A stretch of 64,000 nt of DNA from contig JAUIMM010000017.1 of the NCBI GenBank assembly GCA_031769625.1, forward strand, positions 2,222,501 to 2,286,500, read 5' to 3'. Of this stretch, positions 10,075 to 20,840 are shown in pieces. Every line of letters starts with the position of its first letter. The stretch's first letter is position 1. A program made the position numbers and the translations under genes. The stretch comes from Taudactylus pleione. Lineage: Eukaryota > Chordata > Amphibia > Anura > Myobatrachidae. The notes under the pieces are model-generated. The model was not told where the DNA came from. It was given only the letters and a program-made list of their open reading frames with translations, and ran no database searches.

Positions 10075-10348
10075 GCTGGGATACCCGGGTTCCATCTACC
10101 CACATGAGTGGACTATGTGGCATATATCATCCTACTGGTACAGATACTTCCCCCCCAATGTATTTTACTTTTTAACAAAAATTATGGGTTGCATTTAAAT
10201 ATTGCACTATGATTTTTTATGTTTTATTGCCGGGTTGAAAAAATTGCCATCTCACAATTGAGATCTGACATCAGAGAGTAGAAGATCTAAAGAAACTTTT
10301 ATGAGGTTGCCATCTGCTATTTACATGTAAGCATACATTTAAGTCATC

Positions 10349-13300
10349 TTGTGTGACTATTATTTCATCACAACTTGGTGTTATACAGCTTATGGTGGTA
10401 CATTGTCATCTGGAGATCTGTTGGGACTTATCCACTATCATCTATATCATTTAGACACGTGTGTGTGGAAAAAAAACAAAATGGAAACCATCCTCTTAAA
10501 AGAAAACAGAGTATGGTGGGAAATTGTCACATTGGAGCACTATATTTCAGCACAGATTGTCTCGAAGGGATTTAGGATTGAAAAGAAAGCATCTATTGGT
10601 ACTTCCTCTGATGCTTTCAAAAAAGGATAGGAAAGAATTATTAATGAAAGTTCATTCTCTCTAATTGAATTGATTTTACAAGAGAGAAGAAAAGAGCTTA
10701 AGTCGCTTGAGGAACAGATTTCCCGCCTTGAAATGTTGATCAATCCATTTATAGACTTAGAAGAATATAAGTCCCTAGAGAATCGCATTATAGAAAAAGT
10801 TTCACCGAGATAAAGCTGATATCCTTGAAAATAACATATTTGACGAGTCCCATTTAAGGAAAAAAGATGGAGATAAAAGGATACAACCATCTTCCTCTAA
10901 AAAGGGAACCCATAGGGGGTACAAATTAATAGAATGCCAAATAACTTTCGACAAATATATACTAAATCGAATTATGGAGATTATGATAATCATCCCCTGA
11001 GATTCATAGGCAGGAATAGGAAGAAATACATACCACAATCCAGAGAAATGTTTGGAGAAACACAATCTCCTTATCTTAAAATGATGGAATGCCCATCCTT
11101 TAGAGATAATCGAGATTCCTCCAGATATAGAAGGAACCAGAGATTTAATCAGATGAGTTCTGACTATCTTCCCAGTACTCAAAATAGATTTGAAGTTTTT
11201 AATAACAACAGAGAGGAATCTTTTTAGAAAGGAGGAGGTTTACGAGGAGAAATCCACGGAACCAGCACCTATAAGAACCCCTAAACAAACAGTAAAAACT
11301 AAAAGGGATAAAAGGGCAGGGAAAAAGAAAAGGAAAGATAAAACTTCACGTAAATCTAAAATAATGATAACAAATTCAGACAAAGAAGATATGGTTAAAA
11401 TTTTCAATCTCAGCACATATATATTAGACGACATAGAGTTGAAAGTGTTACAGAGAGGTCTAAACTTTGCGCCCACTAATGATATTAATCATTTTGATCT
11501 ATTTATAGATCTACAGAAATTTGTCCGCAAGCTTACTCTTAAAAGATATTTTGCGGACAAAGAAGTAGATCAAGAATATGTACCGAATAAATTTAGGAAG
11601 AAACCCACCTTCTTCCCCTCTTATATGAAGGGGTACTTTGTTGAAACTTTTTATAGGAACACATTGGAAGAATTTGAAAAACTGAAAAGTGCCCCCCCAA
11701 ATTGGAAGAATAATTTAATCAAAAAGAAAGCAAAATCTTAAAATCATTACACGACAATCATGATATTATAATAAAACCGGCCGATAAAGGGGGGGCATTG
11801 TCGTTTTAGATAAAACTGATTATCTTAATGAGGGGCTTAGACAACTGAATGAAGGTAATACATACAGAAAACTCAAAATAGATCCTTCAGTTAATATCTT
11901 TTTATCCCTCAAAACTCTGGTTGAATTATATTTAACAAAGGGGCATTTTTACTAAGGAGACAGCAGAATACTTGATTAATGAACAGTATTCTATCCCTGT
12001 TCTGTACTTTTTACCTAAAGTGCTTAAAAATATGACATCCACCAGGTCGCCCTATAGTGGCAGGAACAAATTCTATAACAGCTAATCTGTTATCTTTAAT
12101 TGACAATTATTTACAATCTTTGGTCGTTCAAGAGAGGTCTCATTTAAAAGACACGAAGGATGTTTTGAGAAAACTTAAAGATGTAATATGGGAGAAAGAG
12201 TTTATTTTAGTAACTGCGGATGTCTCATCTCTTTATACTATCATTTATCATAAAGATGGGACTAATGCAGTTAAGAAGACCCTAGAGAAGAGAAATTTTG
12301 ATGAAAATATTAAGAATATTATTTTGGATGGGATTTCTTTTATTTTGGGTAATAACTATTTTAATTTTGATGGTGTTTTTTATAAACAGGAAGTTGGCAC
12401 AGCTATGGGCACCAGGTTTGCATCCAGTTATGCTAATTTATTCATGTCCAGGTGGGAGGAGTCTTCCATCTGGAGTGAACATGACTGAAGCGCAAACCTG
12501 GTGTCCTGGTGGCGTTATATAGACGATGTGCTATTTATTTGGCGAGGTGGAAGAGATACTTTGAATCTGTTTTATCAATTTCTGAACACCAGTCCACTTA
12601 ATTTAGAATTGTCTTTTCTATTAGTGAAAGTACAGTAAATTTTTTAAAAATTTAAATTGTTGATGGGAAAATTACCACCAGTAATTTCATAAAACCTACG
12701 GATTCAAACACTTGTATAGATATTACCAGTAGCCACTTACCAAAATGGCTTAACAATGTCCTTAAAGGACAACTAGTGCAGCTTCAACGCAATTATTCAA
12801 ATATTGATACATTTGAGTTACAAGCTGATGCCTTGATAGATAGGTTTAAACAGGGTCATGAACCCAAACTCCTTAGCCAAGCTCTGGGTGAAGTTAGGTC
12901 TATGGAACGTGAACAACTCCTGGTAGAGAGGGTAAAAAACTGATTCAGTTGATGGTCATTACAATCTAAATTTCTGTACTAGGTATATTAAAAGGTATAA
13001 ACATATTGAACATATCAAGAAAAATTGGGGGATACTTTTAAAGGATGAATGTTTAAACAAGTTTTAGTCCCAACCCCAAAGTTCATTTATAGAAAGGCTG
13101 TCAATGTAAAAAACAACTTAGTCACAAGTGCCCTTCCTATGGATGGGACTAGATTATTACCCAGAAACAAAGGGTTTTATAGGTGTGGAGAGTGTAGGAT
13201 TTGCAAGTCATGCCCGGGTGAACGAAAAATCACAGAATTTCATACCAATGGACAAACTATAAAGATTACAGATTTCATTACATGTCACACTAAATACATC

Positions 13301-13601
13301 ATTTATGCAATTGAGTATAGCTGTTCGCAGCCAAAATTAGATGGGCGGAGCATGTTAGAAATGTTGTGAGGGGATTGGGGACACATCCCTTCTCACAGCA
13401 CTTCAAAGATATACTGTACATAATTGCTTGATTACAGGCTTTAAGAGTTTTGCAGCCATAGCGTTAGTAAAGGTAAATTGGAGAAATAATGATAGAGACA
13501 AAAGATTGGCGCAAACTGAAATGAGATATATCTACAATTTAAATACCATCAAACCTAAAGGTCTCAATGTTGATTTTGAGGTTAAATGGTTTATTGATTG
13601 A
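10349..13601 (+). pseudogene. Penelope-like reverse transcriptase with GIY-YIG endonuclease (degenerate)
   Basis: N-terminal WWEIVTLEHYIS block near 10518, then basic linker pieces to about 11400. The RT domain spans about 11410-12960: KPADKGGA at 11777, LPK then RPIVAG at 12040, TADVSSLYT near 12216, GTAMGTRFA near 12396, and an intact RYIDDVLF near 12512 that holds the catalytic aspartates. A CRICKSCPG cysteine cluster near 13195 precedes a GIY-YIG-type endonuclease (KYIIYAIEYSCSQP near 13292, then the THPFSQHFK and KPKGLNVDFEVKWF blocks), ending in TGA at 13599-13601. RT plus C-terminal GIY-YIG is the hallmark of the Penelope class. At least six frameshifts or stops separate these parts, so it is dead, although the YIDD box survives. 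Domain order and terminal motifs point to Neptune rather than telomeric Athena types. Confidence 0.88.
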
Positions 13602-13604
13602 ATA

Positions 13605-14450
13605 CCGTATATACTCGAGTATATGCCGACCCGAATATAAGCAGAGGTACCTACTTTTACCCCCAAAAACTGGGAAAACTTATTGACTCGAGTATAAGCC
13701 TAGTGTGGGAAATGGCAGGAGCTGGTAGTGCCCCCAGTAGTAATTCCCCCTGGTTGTACCCCCAGTAGTAATCCCTCCTGGTAGTGCCCCCAGTGGTAAT
13801 CCCCCCTTTTAGTGCCCCCTGTAGTAATCCCCCTCTGGTAGTGCCCCCTGTAGTAATCCTCCCCTGGTAGTTCCCCCAGTGGTAATCCCCCCCTGTAGTA
13901 ATCCCCCCCTGGTAGTGCCCCCAGTGGTAATCCCCCCTTTTAGTGCCCCCTGTAGTAATCTCCCCCTGTAGTAATTCCCCCTGGTACTGCCCCCTGTAGT
14001 AATCCCCCCCTGGTAGCTCCCCCAGTGGTAATACCCCTTTTAGTGCCCCCTGCAGTAAGCGCCCCCTGGTAGTGACCCCTGTAGTCCCCACCCCCCAGTA
14101 GAGAGAGACGTGACAAGAATTAAAAAAAAAAATCACTTACCTGTAACTCCCGCTCCTGGTCCCGCCGCTGTCCGCTCCTCCGGCCGCTTTGCATGGGAGA
14201 GACATCGTCATGATGACGTGTCTCCCATCACCCACTGCGGGAGCCGGAGTCTGACAGACTCTCAGCAGCTGCTGATTACACCAAACACGCAGCTGCCGGC
14301 TCCGGCGGCTGTGTGTTTGGCAGTGTGTAGCGCTGACCGAACTCCGTCCAGTCAGCGCTACACTTGACTCGAGTATAAGCCGAGGGGGTACTTTTTCAGC
14401 ACATTTTTTGTGCTGAAAAACTCGGCTTATACTCGAGTATATATATACGG
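13605..14450. mobile_element. Palindrome-ended MITE (ACTCGAGTATAAGCCGA) with internal minisatellite
   Basis: Flanked by TA (13603-13604, 14451-14452). The left end runs 'ccgtatatactcgagtata' and the right end mirrors it. A second pair of 'gactcgagtataagcc' boxes lies at about 13685 and 14365. The interior 13725-14095 is a minisatellite of roughly 30 bp ('ggtagtgcccccagtggtaa'). TA flanks suggest a Tc1/mariner relative. It begins 3 bp after the Penelope stop codon. Confidence 0.75.
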
Positions 14451-14452
14451 TA

Positions 14453-15040
14453 TGTATTTATTTTTTGCACATTTAAATTTTTTGATATTGACATTTTATT
14501 TCTCTGTGTAGAGATTGTATGTACTATCCTTGTCTCCATTTATTTCCATATCTATTTTAAATAGTTTAACATTTGTTATATTAATTTTCATATATAATGT
14601 TGCGGTATTATTTTTTTGTATTTTTTGGTATTTTTTATCCTTGTTTCTATATTTGTGATGTGATTTATATGGTTTACACCTGTCTAGATATAGAATTTGG
14701 GTGCTCCGTGTAAAATGGTCACAATATGATAAGATTATGTGACTAGGATAAATGTAATATTTGCAAGCACTGACCTGGGTCATAATTTATTATTGGGAAG
14801 TTACAGTCTTCCTAAAAGATCAGCTTTTAATTAAGTTTTTTTCTTTGAAGAAAACTTTATTGTATGTGAACACTCGGTCACATGAGCAATGGTGTCACCT
14901 CTATAAAACTTTATGCCCGGCGGACAACATGGCGCCGCGGATACCAGTCGGGTCTGATCCTGTAATAGGGGTAACTCTGCTCCACCATGTGGATTTATTA
15001 TTTAGACTGCAATAGGAGACTTACACTTTACCTGCTTTTT
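14453..15040. other. Penelope 3' untranslated region (inferred)
   Basis: AT-rich, with no coding sequence, between the GIY-YIG stop codon (after discounting the MITE) and the 3' hammerhead-like motif. Contains 'acaacatggcgccgcgg' at about 14926. Confidence 0.45.
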
Positions 15041-15095
15041 AGTCACTCCACTTGATAAAGACGCCAGCGAGCATTGAAACGTGTTGTGAGTGACA
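15041..15095 (+). ncRNA. Hammerhead-like motif (3' pseudo-LTR), partly decayed
   Basis: Helix I 'gtcactc' (15042-15048) pairs perfectly with 'gagtgac' (15088-15094). Between them lie 'cttgataaag', a decayed CTGATGA core, and 'gaaacgtgt', the GAAA plus cleavage-site region. Stem II is no longer well paired. Confidence 0.55.
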
Positions 15096-15299
15096 GTGGG
15101 AATACACTCCATGCCTGTCAAGCTAGCCTTACACCTCACTAGAGCACCCGGGTCCTATACCATCTAAAGACTGTACTGACTAGGCTTGTTACCATCTGGT
15201 ACAGATGTGTTATTCCACTACTTTTTTATCTATGTACTATTATTAAAGAGTGTTTTTTTTAATCTACATCCTGAGTTTCTCTCATTTCATATATATGAT

Positions 15300-15840
15300 C
15301 CATGGGAAATTGAAAGGAATATATGGAGGAAAGAAACCTTTATAAGTCTGCAACATGCTTTGTTGATGTAAGCTTCCAGTAAGCATTGCTTTATGCATCT
15401 CTTGCCTCTTATACACAAGGGTGTATATTCTAATTCTATACCACCTACTATTGAATACACCTCTGGGATTTGGTGGACTATCCCTATAGCTGTTTTGTGC
15501 ATTATAACAGTTTTTCAGTCCTGTAACCCATTGCGTTTTGTTTTATCTTGTTTCTCATACTTTGGAATACAACGTTGGAGTTATGAGAAAATAGGACATT
15601 GAAATATTACAGCTGTACCTTTGAGAATACCATCTCCTCTTGGACAATTAACCCCTGAGTGCTTTCATTTTTATGTTTTATATTTACGTGTGTGATGTTG
15701 CATATTTGTGCCAGTGAACACTATTGTGCCCATTTACCCTGTCTTTAACCTATGCATCATTGGAAGCGATTAGGAATTTGTGACTGCATTTTCAACCTGA
15801 GGACGTAATATATGTTGGGACAATTTTTAGTGCATGTGTG
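15300..15840. other. No gene recognised
   Basis: AT-rich sequence after the Penelope element. It may include the outer part of its terminal repeat, but I see no motif that proves it. Confidence 0.4.
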
Positions 15841-15844
15841 ACCT

Positions 15845-16297
15845 AGCCTTTGTTTCATATACCCTGTTTTTCTCAATCTATACCGTCTCTTGGCAAATTC
15901 ATTAGCTCTTTTGGATTTAATTATCATCTGTATGCAGATGATACTCAAATCTACCTATCCATCCAGATTTGTCACCATCTTTACTGGTCAATGTTACTAA
16001 ATGTCTTTCTGCCAATTCATCTTGGATTTAATCTCGCCACTTTAAATGTAATCTTTCCAAAACAGAATTATTAATATTTCCACCGGCCAATAGCAGTTAC
16101 CAACCTGATATCTCTAGCACTGTTGATAACTTGACAATCAACCCTACCCCACAAGCTCGCTGCCTACATATCATCCTTGACTCTGAACTGTCCATTGTTC
16201 ACCACATTCAATCTTTTTCCAAATCATGTTACATACATCTAAAAACATTATCCAGAATATGCCCATATCTCACACAGGACACTGCAAAAACTCTGTC
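15845..16297 (+). pseudogene. L2/CR1-type LINE reverse transcriptase, C-terminal part
   Basis: Reads [10 protein letters not shown] then [12 protein letters not shown], the catalytic YADD box with the TQIYLS extension typical of L2/CR1-group LINEs. Further on come QARCLHIILDSELS and YIHLKTLSRICPYLTQDTAKTL, the normal order after the YADD box. Frames switch between these blocks. The sequence is cut at 16297 by the start of a gypsy LTR fragment. Confidence 0.82.
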
Positions 16298-16956
16298 ACC
16301 TGATGCTCTTCCTCCACTCAGAGTGCTGCTCCCAGACCAGCTGATTGCAGAATCCAATCCCTTGGGATCCTCCCCTTTAAATTTCATTTCCTGACTGGCC
16401 TCTGTTGCCAGTACAACATCGCTTCTGCTGAAGTTACAGCTCTGTGCTGAGCTCCCAGGGACTTTGTATCTGAACAGTTCCAGTCCGTTATATTCCAGTT
16501 CCAAGTCTGGTTATCAAATCTCCTATTGCATTTAACATTCCAGTCTGGTTTTACCACAGAGACTTGTTAACATTAACCTATATCAGTTCCAGCCAATACC
16601 TCCAACCAACGGTCCCATCCGATACTTCCATCATCGGTCCCAAACCGATCCAGTACTGCAATTCACCATCATCGGACTCAACCAATCAAGTTCTTCCATT
16701 CATCAACATCTGTCTCAAACTTATCAATTTCTTCAATTCAGCAATTTCGGTGTCAAACTGATCCATCTAGCATCATTGGTCCCAATCCAATTCTGTCCAT
16801 CTTTTCAGCAATGTAGTTACCATTTTATATCCTGCTACTCAATAAAGACATTTAGTTTACTGTCCTCGCCTTCGGGCCCATCTTTCTCTACAGTTCATAT
16901 TACTCCTCTCAGCCTCCCATGCCTGTTCGGGCCAACTTCTAACCTCAGGCGTGACA
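16298..16956 (+). repeat. Gypsy LTR, 5'-truncated copy
   Basis: Colinear with 18706-19297 of the solo LTR, from 'acctgatgctcttcctcc' to the terminal 'ctcaggcgtgaca', including 'caataaagacattt' and 'tcgccttcgggccc'. The left side joins directly to L2 coding sequence, and the right side to an inverted integrase fragment. Confidence 0.8.
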
Positions 16957-17310
16957 GATTGTACTGGCCATAAGTAGCATAAAAGGGTATGGAACCAGGT
17001 GTAGAATGGTACTGATTGTTGTGACAAAATTCCGCCCAAGGAAGTAGTTCAGTCCAGTTATCCTGAGAGGAGTATACGTATAAACAAAGAAATGACTCCA
17101 GATCTTGGTTGGCTCTTTCTGTCTGCCCATTAGACTAGGAGTGGTAAGCAGTGGAGAAATTAAGCTTGACTTTAAGTTAAGAACACAAGGAACAGCAAAA
17201 CTTGGCGACAAACTGCACTCCCCAATCAGAGATGATTTACAGAGCTAGTCCATAAAGTCTGAAGATTTCTTGTATGAATAATTGAGCCAACTTGGGCACT
17301 GATGCAAGAC
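16957..17310 (-). pseudogene. Ty3/gypsy integrase core fragment, antisense
   Basis: On the minus strand, from high to low coordinates, it reads WGVQFVAKFCCSLC, LKVKLNFSTAYHS.SNGQTERANQDLE, then NWTELLPWAEFCHNN and STPGSIPFYATYGQ, in order across more than one frame. These are the conserved blocks of a retroviral-type integrase catalytic core of the Ty3/gypsy group. The next segment (17315 on) carries the continuing C-terminal part on the opposite strand, so an inversion or a second insertion separates them. Confidence 0.8.
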
Positions 17311-17314
17311 TGGT

Positions 17315-17800
17315 GAATGGTACAAGAAGTTCGCTGACAGGAAGAGGAGAGCAGTCCCCAGTCTCAAGATAGGAGATCGAGTTTGGTCCTCTACAAGAAG
17401 GCTGCAGTTAAGAGTTCCATCCATGAATTTTGCGCCCCGTTACATTGGGCCATTCGCCATTGATCGTGTTATCAACCCGTTTTCAGTCAAACTCAAGATA
17501 CCAAATTCCTTCCATATTTCTTTATTGAAACCACTCTTACTCAACTGGTTTCATTCCGCACTTCCACAGGCACCCAAAGTCTAGACTCATCGTGGAGTCA
17601 AATATGTAGTGGCAAAGATTCTGGACTCTAGAATCCGTTATGGATGTCTCCAATACTCGATTGACTGAAAGGGCTACGGTCCAGAAGAACGTTCCTGGGC
17701 TTTTTCCTTGGATGTCCATGCTCCTCAGTTGATCCGATCGTTCCATACCAAGTTTCAACTTAAGCCTAAGAGGTGTTCTGGGGCCACCCCTAAAGTGGAG
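17315..17800 (+). pseudogene. Ty3/gypsy (chromovirus) integrase C-terminus with chromodomain
   Basis: Plus strand reads YKKFADRKRRAVPSLKIGDRVW and RYIGPFAIDRVINPFSVKLKIP (the integrase C-terminal GPF/Y-type module), then a linker and a chromodomain: EYVVAKILDSRIRYGCLQYSID, stop, KGYGPEERSW, LDVHAPQLIRSFHTKF. Chromodomains at this place mark chromoviruses and are thought to guide integration to chromatin. The conserved Trp of the WKGY motif is replaced by TGA at 17666-17668. A purine-rich 'gtggaggtgcgg' near 17798 may be the old polypurine tract. Confidence 0.88.
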
Positions 17801-17811
17801 GTGCGGTCACA

Positions 17812-17907
17812 CTCCAGCTCTTAAAAACCACTCCGAAGTGTTCCCTGAAACTTCACCTCTTTAGACAAGCTTATCAAATCCCAGAACCTCCCACATAACC
17901 TTCATAA
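17812..17907 (+). repeat. L2 LINE 3' part, left of the solo LTR
   Basis: Reads like the end of an L2 ORF2 (tctttagacaagcttatc, 'LFRQAYQ'). It ends in the target duplication CATAA (17903-17907) and resumes at 19303 after the LTR. Confidence 0.55.
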
Positions 17908-19297
17908 TGTCATGGTCCGGCCCTTAATAACCACTTTCTTACCTCTCCGGTGTCTGTCCAGACTTGCACAGAGGTCCGCTCACGCTGCACATTGCTCCCG
18001 GCTGGTGCTAAGGTCTGTCTGTGCTGCTTCTACCCCATCCACACAGTGGCCCTGATTCAGAGCTGAACGCTCTGACAGAGCGCTCGCTCTGAAGCAGGGC
18101 TGTCCTTAATTTTTAGAGCGGCCTCCTGGCTGCTCGTATAGCTGTTGGTGACCACCCACAGGTATAGCGAGTGGCCAGGAAGATGGTCACGCTGGTTAAG
18201 ACCATCGCGACCATCGGGCTTGCGACGAGACCCTTGTGGTAGGGTCTCGTTGCCGCAAGCCCTGGAGTGCTTTCGGCTCTATCAGAGCCGAAAGCACTCC
18301 CACTGACATCACTTGTGATGTCAGTGGGGCCGGCCCCAGACGGTAGACTTTCCCATGGGAACGCCTCCATCTGGGCAGCCACGCCACTGGCACGCCCACC
18401 AAAGGGGGTGTGCTGTCACTCAACATCGACAGCACACCCCCTTTGTAGCGAGACCCGGAGCGATGGCTTGCCCGTTGTTATCCGGGGCTCGCGCATGCAC
18501 ACGATGGAGCCACCTCCGTCATGCGAATGCACACTGGGCCAACATCGACCCGCTTGCGAGCGGGTCTGAATCAGGCCCAGTGTACTATCACTGAGCATGG
18601 AGCTGGATCTCTGCAGCCCCATGCTCACAGCCTGTCTTCCCAGCATGATGGCACACAATCTGCAAGCCAGAGTTCCCTCCTAAACCACAGTATGGGCGCA
18701 GCTACCTGATGCTCTTCCTCCACTCAGAGCGCTGCTCCCAGACCAGCTGATTGCAGAATTTAATCCCTGGAGAGCCTCCCCTATAAATTTAATTTCCTGA
18801 CTGGCCTCTGGTGCCAGTACAATGTTGCTTCTGCTGAAGTTACAGCTCTGTGCTGAGCTCCCAGGGATGGTTCCAGTCCATTATCAAGTCTCCTATTCCA
18901 TCTAACATTCCAGTCTGGTTTTACTACAGAGACTTGTTAACATACAGTATATATCGGTTCCAGCCGATACCTCCAACCATCGGTCCCATCCCATACTTCT
19001 ATTATTGGTTCCAAACTGACCCTGTACTGCTGTTCATCATCATCGGTCCCAAACCGATCCAGTACTGCAATTCATCAACATCGGTCTCAAACCGATCCAT
19101 CTCTCAATCCAGCATCATCAGCCCCAATCCAATTCAACCCATCTCTTCAGTATTATAGTTCTCATTCCGACCTGCTGCTCAATAAAGACATTTATTTTAC
19201 TGTCCTCACCTTCGGGCCCATCATCCTCTGCAGTTCATATTACTCTTCTTCAGCCTCCCACGCCTGTTCCGACCAACTCCTAACCTCAGGCATGACA
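17908..19297 (+). mobile_element. Solo gypsy LTR with CATAA target duplication
   Basis: Starts TGTCATGGTC and ends GGCATGACA (TG...CA ends with inner inverted symmetry). The identical pentamer CATAA flanks it (17903-17907 and 19298-19302). About 860 bp once the 529-bp MITE at 18049-18577 is subtracted. Contains 'aataaagac' as a possible polyadenylation signal near 19182. It arises by recombination between the LTRs of a full element. Confidence 0.85.
18049..18577 (+). mobile_element. Multi-hairpin MITE, copy 1
   Basis: Ends 'gccctgattcagag' and 'gggtctgaatcaggcc'. The pentamer cagtg stands on both sides (18044-18048 and 18578-18582). The interior is a row of hairpins, among them an outer stem gggcttgcg/cgcaagccc around gagaccc/gggtctc, 'ggagtgctttcggctct' facing its complement, 'ccactgacatcac' facing its complement, and a perfect 17-bp stem at 18401-18417 / 18428-18444. 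The second copy is inverted at 30540-31027. Confidence 0.8.
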
Positions 19298-19302
19298 CAT
19301 AA

Positions 19303-19680
19303 GCTATCCTACCCGATTAAATCTCCTCTATACAGTCCACACATAAATTTTCATATTTTCTCTTTTTTCATTTTCACATCTCGCTGACCCCAGGCCAACA
19401 TTCCTGTGTGACTGGATTATACAGCTCACCAAGAACATCTGCAATTTGGCTAGACCAAAATGCAATATGTAGCACTTATCCTTGTATGTCAATGCCTATT
19501 CCCCTATAGAATGTAAGCTTGCAAGCAGGGCACTCTTACCTCTCTGCCTGTCTGTTATTACCCAGTCTTTTTTTGTTACAGTTTTTTTTCCAGTAGTATA
19601 GTGCAACGTAATAAGCTTGCATTACATATGTAACTGTTAATATTATTATTATTATTAATAATAATAAAGACGGTCTCACC
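19303..19680 (+). repeat. L2 LINE 3' untranslated tail
   Basis: Continues the L2 sequence interrupted by the solo LTR. Contains 'tagaatgtaagcttgcaagc', 'cctctctgcctgtctgttat' and a terminal ATT/AAT simple repeat with 'aataaaga', the usual 3' end of L2/CR1-group LINEs in vertebrates. Confidence 0.7.
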
Positions 19681-19689
19681 AGAGTTAGG

Positions 19690-20165
19690 ACAGATGTGGC
19701 AGATTGTCAGCATATTCCTTTATGCTTTACAATTGGGATTCCCACAAAGTAGTGATCTTTGAAATTTATTACCCTCCGTATGGACTCAGACCAAACCCTT
19801 ATTGTGTAGATTCCTATCTGTCATTGTTAAAAACTTGTTGGATAAATGTATAATATTCTTGGAGGATTTGATATTCATTTCCTTTTGTATTTTTTCCTGT
19901 TTTGCCTCTGGCTATCCCTCCAGTCCCATTGTTTCCTGTCTCACATGTATCTACTTCCCCCTTCAAATTGGTCTGTGTTTGCTCTTCTCTCATTGATCTT
20001 GGAGGAATCTCTACAAAATTGTTTTCATTGTAATAGTCTCATCCTTGCTCCTGAGACGTGGATCTCATTTTCGGGGGCTACAAATTCTAAGGAGTCTTAT
20101 GGCATGGCTCTTTCTCTATTTTCAGTTCTTAGCTCTTTAATATTCTATTTGAATACATGTCCTAG
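19690..20165 (+). pseudogene. L2/CR1-type LINE endonuclease fragment
   Basis: Reads, across shifted frames, EIYYPPYGLRPNPYCVDSYLSLL and then NILGGFDIHF, a decayed form of the ILGDFNIH box of the apurinic-type endonuclease. Second-D and Asn positions have changed. Follows directly on the tail of another L2 copy, so two LINE insertions abut here. Confidence 0.6.
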
Positions 20166-20169
20166 GTTT

Positions 20170-20608
20170 TAGTCTTTTTATCTACCCTTGTTTATGTTTG
20201 ATGATCTGATTTTCACATTTCCAGTTCTTTTTGGTGCATCTCATATATTTTCTGGAAGATGTCTGCAGTTTAAAATTATTTGATCTTTAAACTTAAGATC
20301 TCTAATTAGAAATATTTAATTTAAGCCCAAAGAAAAAAAAACAATGCTATATTTGGGTCTTTCAGCTGTGGAAAGTGAAAAGCCTGTAAAAATGTAATCA
20401 AAACAGTAAAGATAAAGTACAGATATAATAATTCACAGAAAGACAAGGGATGCCAAACCTAGAGCACATTTTGAGTAGTCACCAAGGTAGAAGTCCTGAG
20501 GATCTTCTGGTCATTGGTGCAAATAAATCAAACCTGGAATAAGATATGTCAGTTTGACGGGTGAGCTTTTACATAGGGAAAGTAAATGGATACTTCTATT
20601 GAGAACTA
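20170..20608. other. No gene recognised
   Basis: AT-rich sequence without repeats or motifs I can name. Confidence 0.5.
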
Positions 20609-20840
20609 GGGCCAAATGTACTATGGTGAGAGTTTAGCAGTAAGCTCTCACATTGGTCGAGTTTTATTTTCAAAATGGGAACAAATATGAATGAAATTTT
20701 AAATTGTGAGTTTTTTGAGTCTGAAAAACATGCGAGTTTGCTCTGTTGCTTTGTTCTCGGACTCTATTACATTGGGTGAGCGTAAAAAGTGTGAGAAAAC
20801 TCCCACATTTTCTAAACTCTCCCCCTATTACATTTGGCCC
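20609..20840 (+). mobile_element. GGGCCAAATGTA MITE, complete copy
   Basis: Starts 'gggccaaatgta' and ends 'tacatttggccc', with 'gagagtttagcag' and 'ttctaaactctccc' just inside each end. The interior repeats 'ctcacattggtcgagtttta', as in the truncated copy at 7311-7512. Confidence 0.75.

Larger units (their letters stand above)
9400..15280 (+). mobile_element. Penelope-like retroelement (Neptune-type), near full length, decayed
   Basis: A degenerate coding region (10349-13601) sits between two related terminal segments, each with a hammerhead-like motif (9551-9603 and 15041-15095) and a downstream block with 'acccgggt' and 'tggtacagat' (about 10082-10150 and 15150-15210). Later insertions are a hAT element at 9659-10074 and a palindromic MITE at 13605-14450. 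Outer limits are approximate because pseudo-LTRs of this class are often duplicated and truncated. Confidence 0.75.

Noticed and set aside
10802..11476. Minus-strand frames over the Penelope N-terminal region
   Set aside because: Opposite to a plus-strand region with coherent Penelope motifs before and after; no motif of their own.
13657..14136. 159-codon Gly/Thr-rich minus-strand frame (TTGGTTRG-like)
   Set aside because: Translation of the 30-bp minisatellite inside the CTCGAG MITE.
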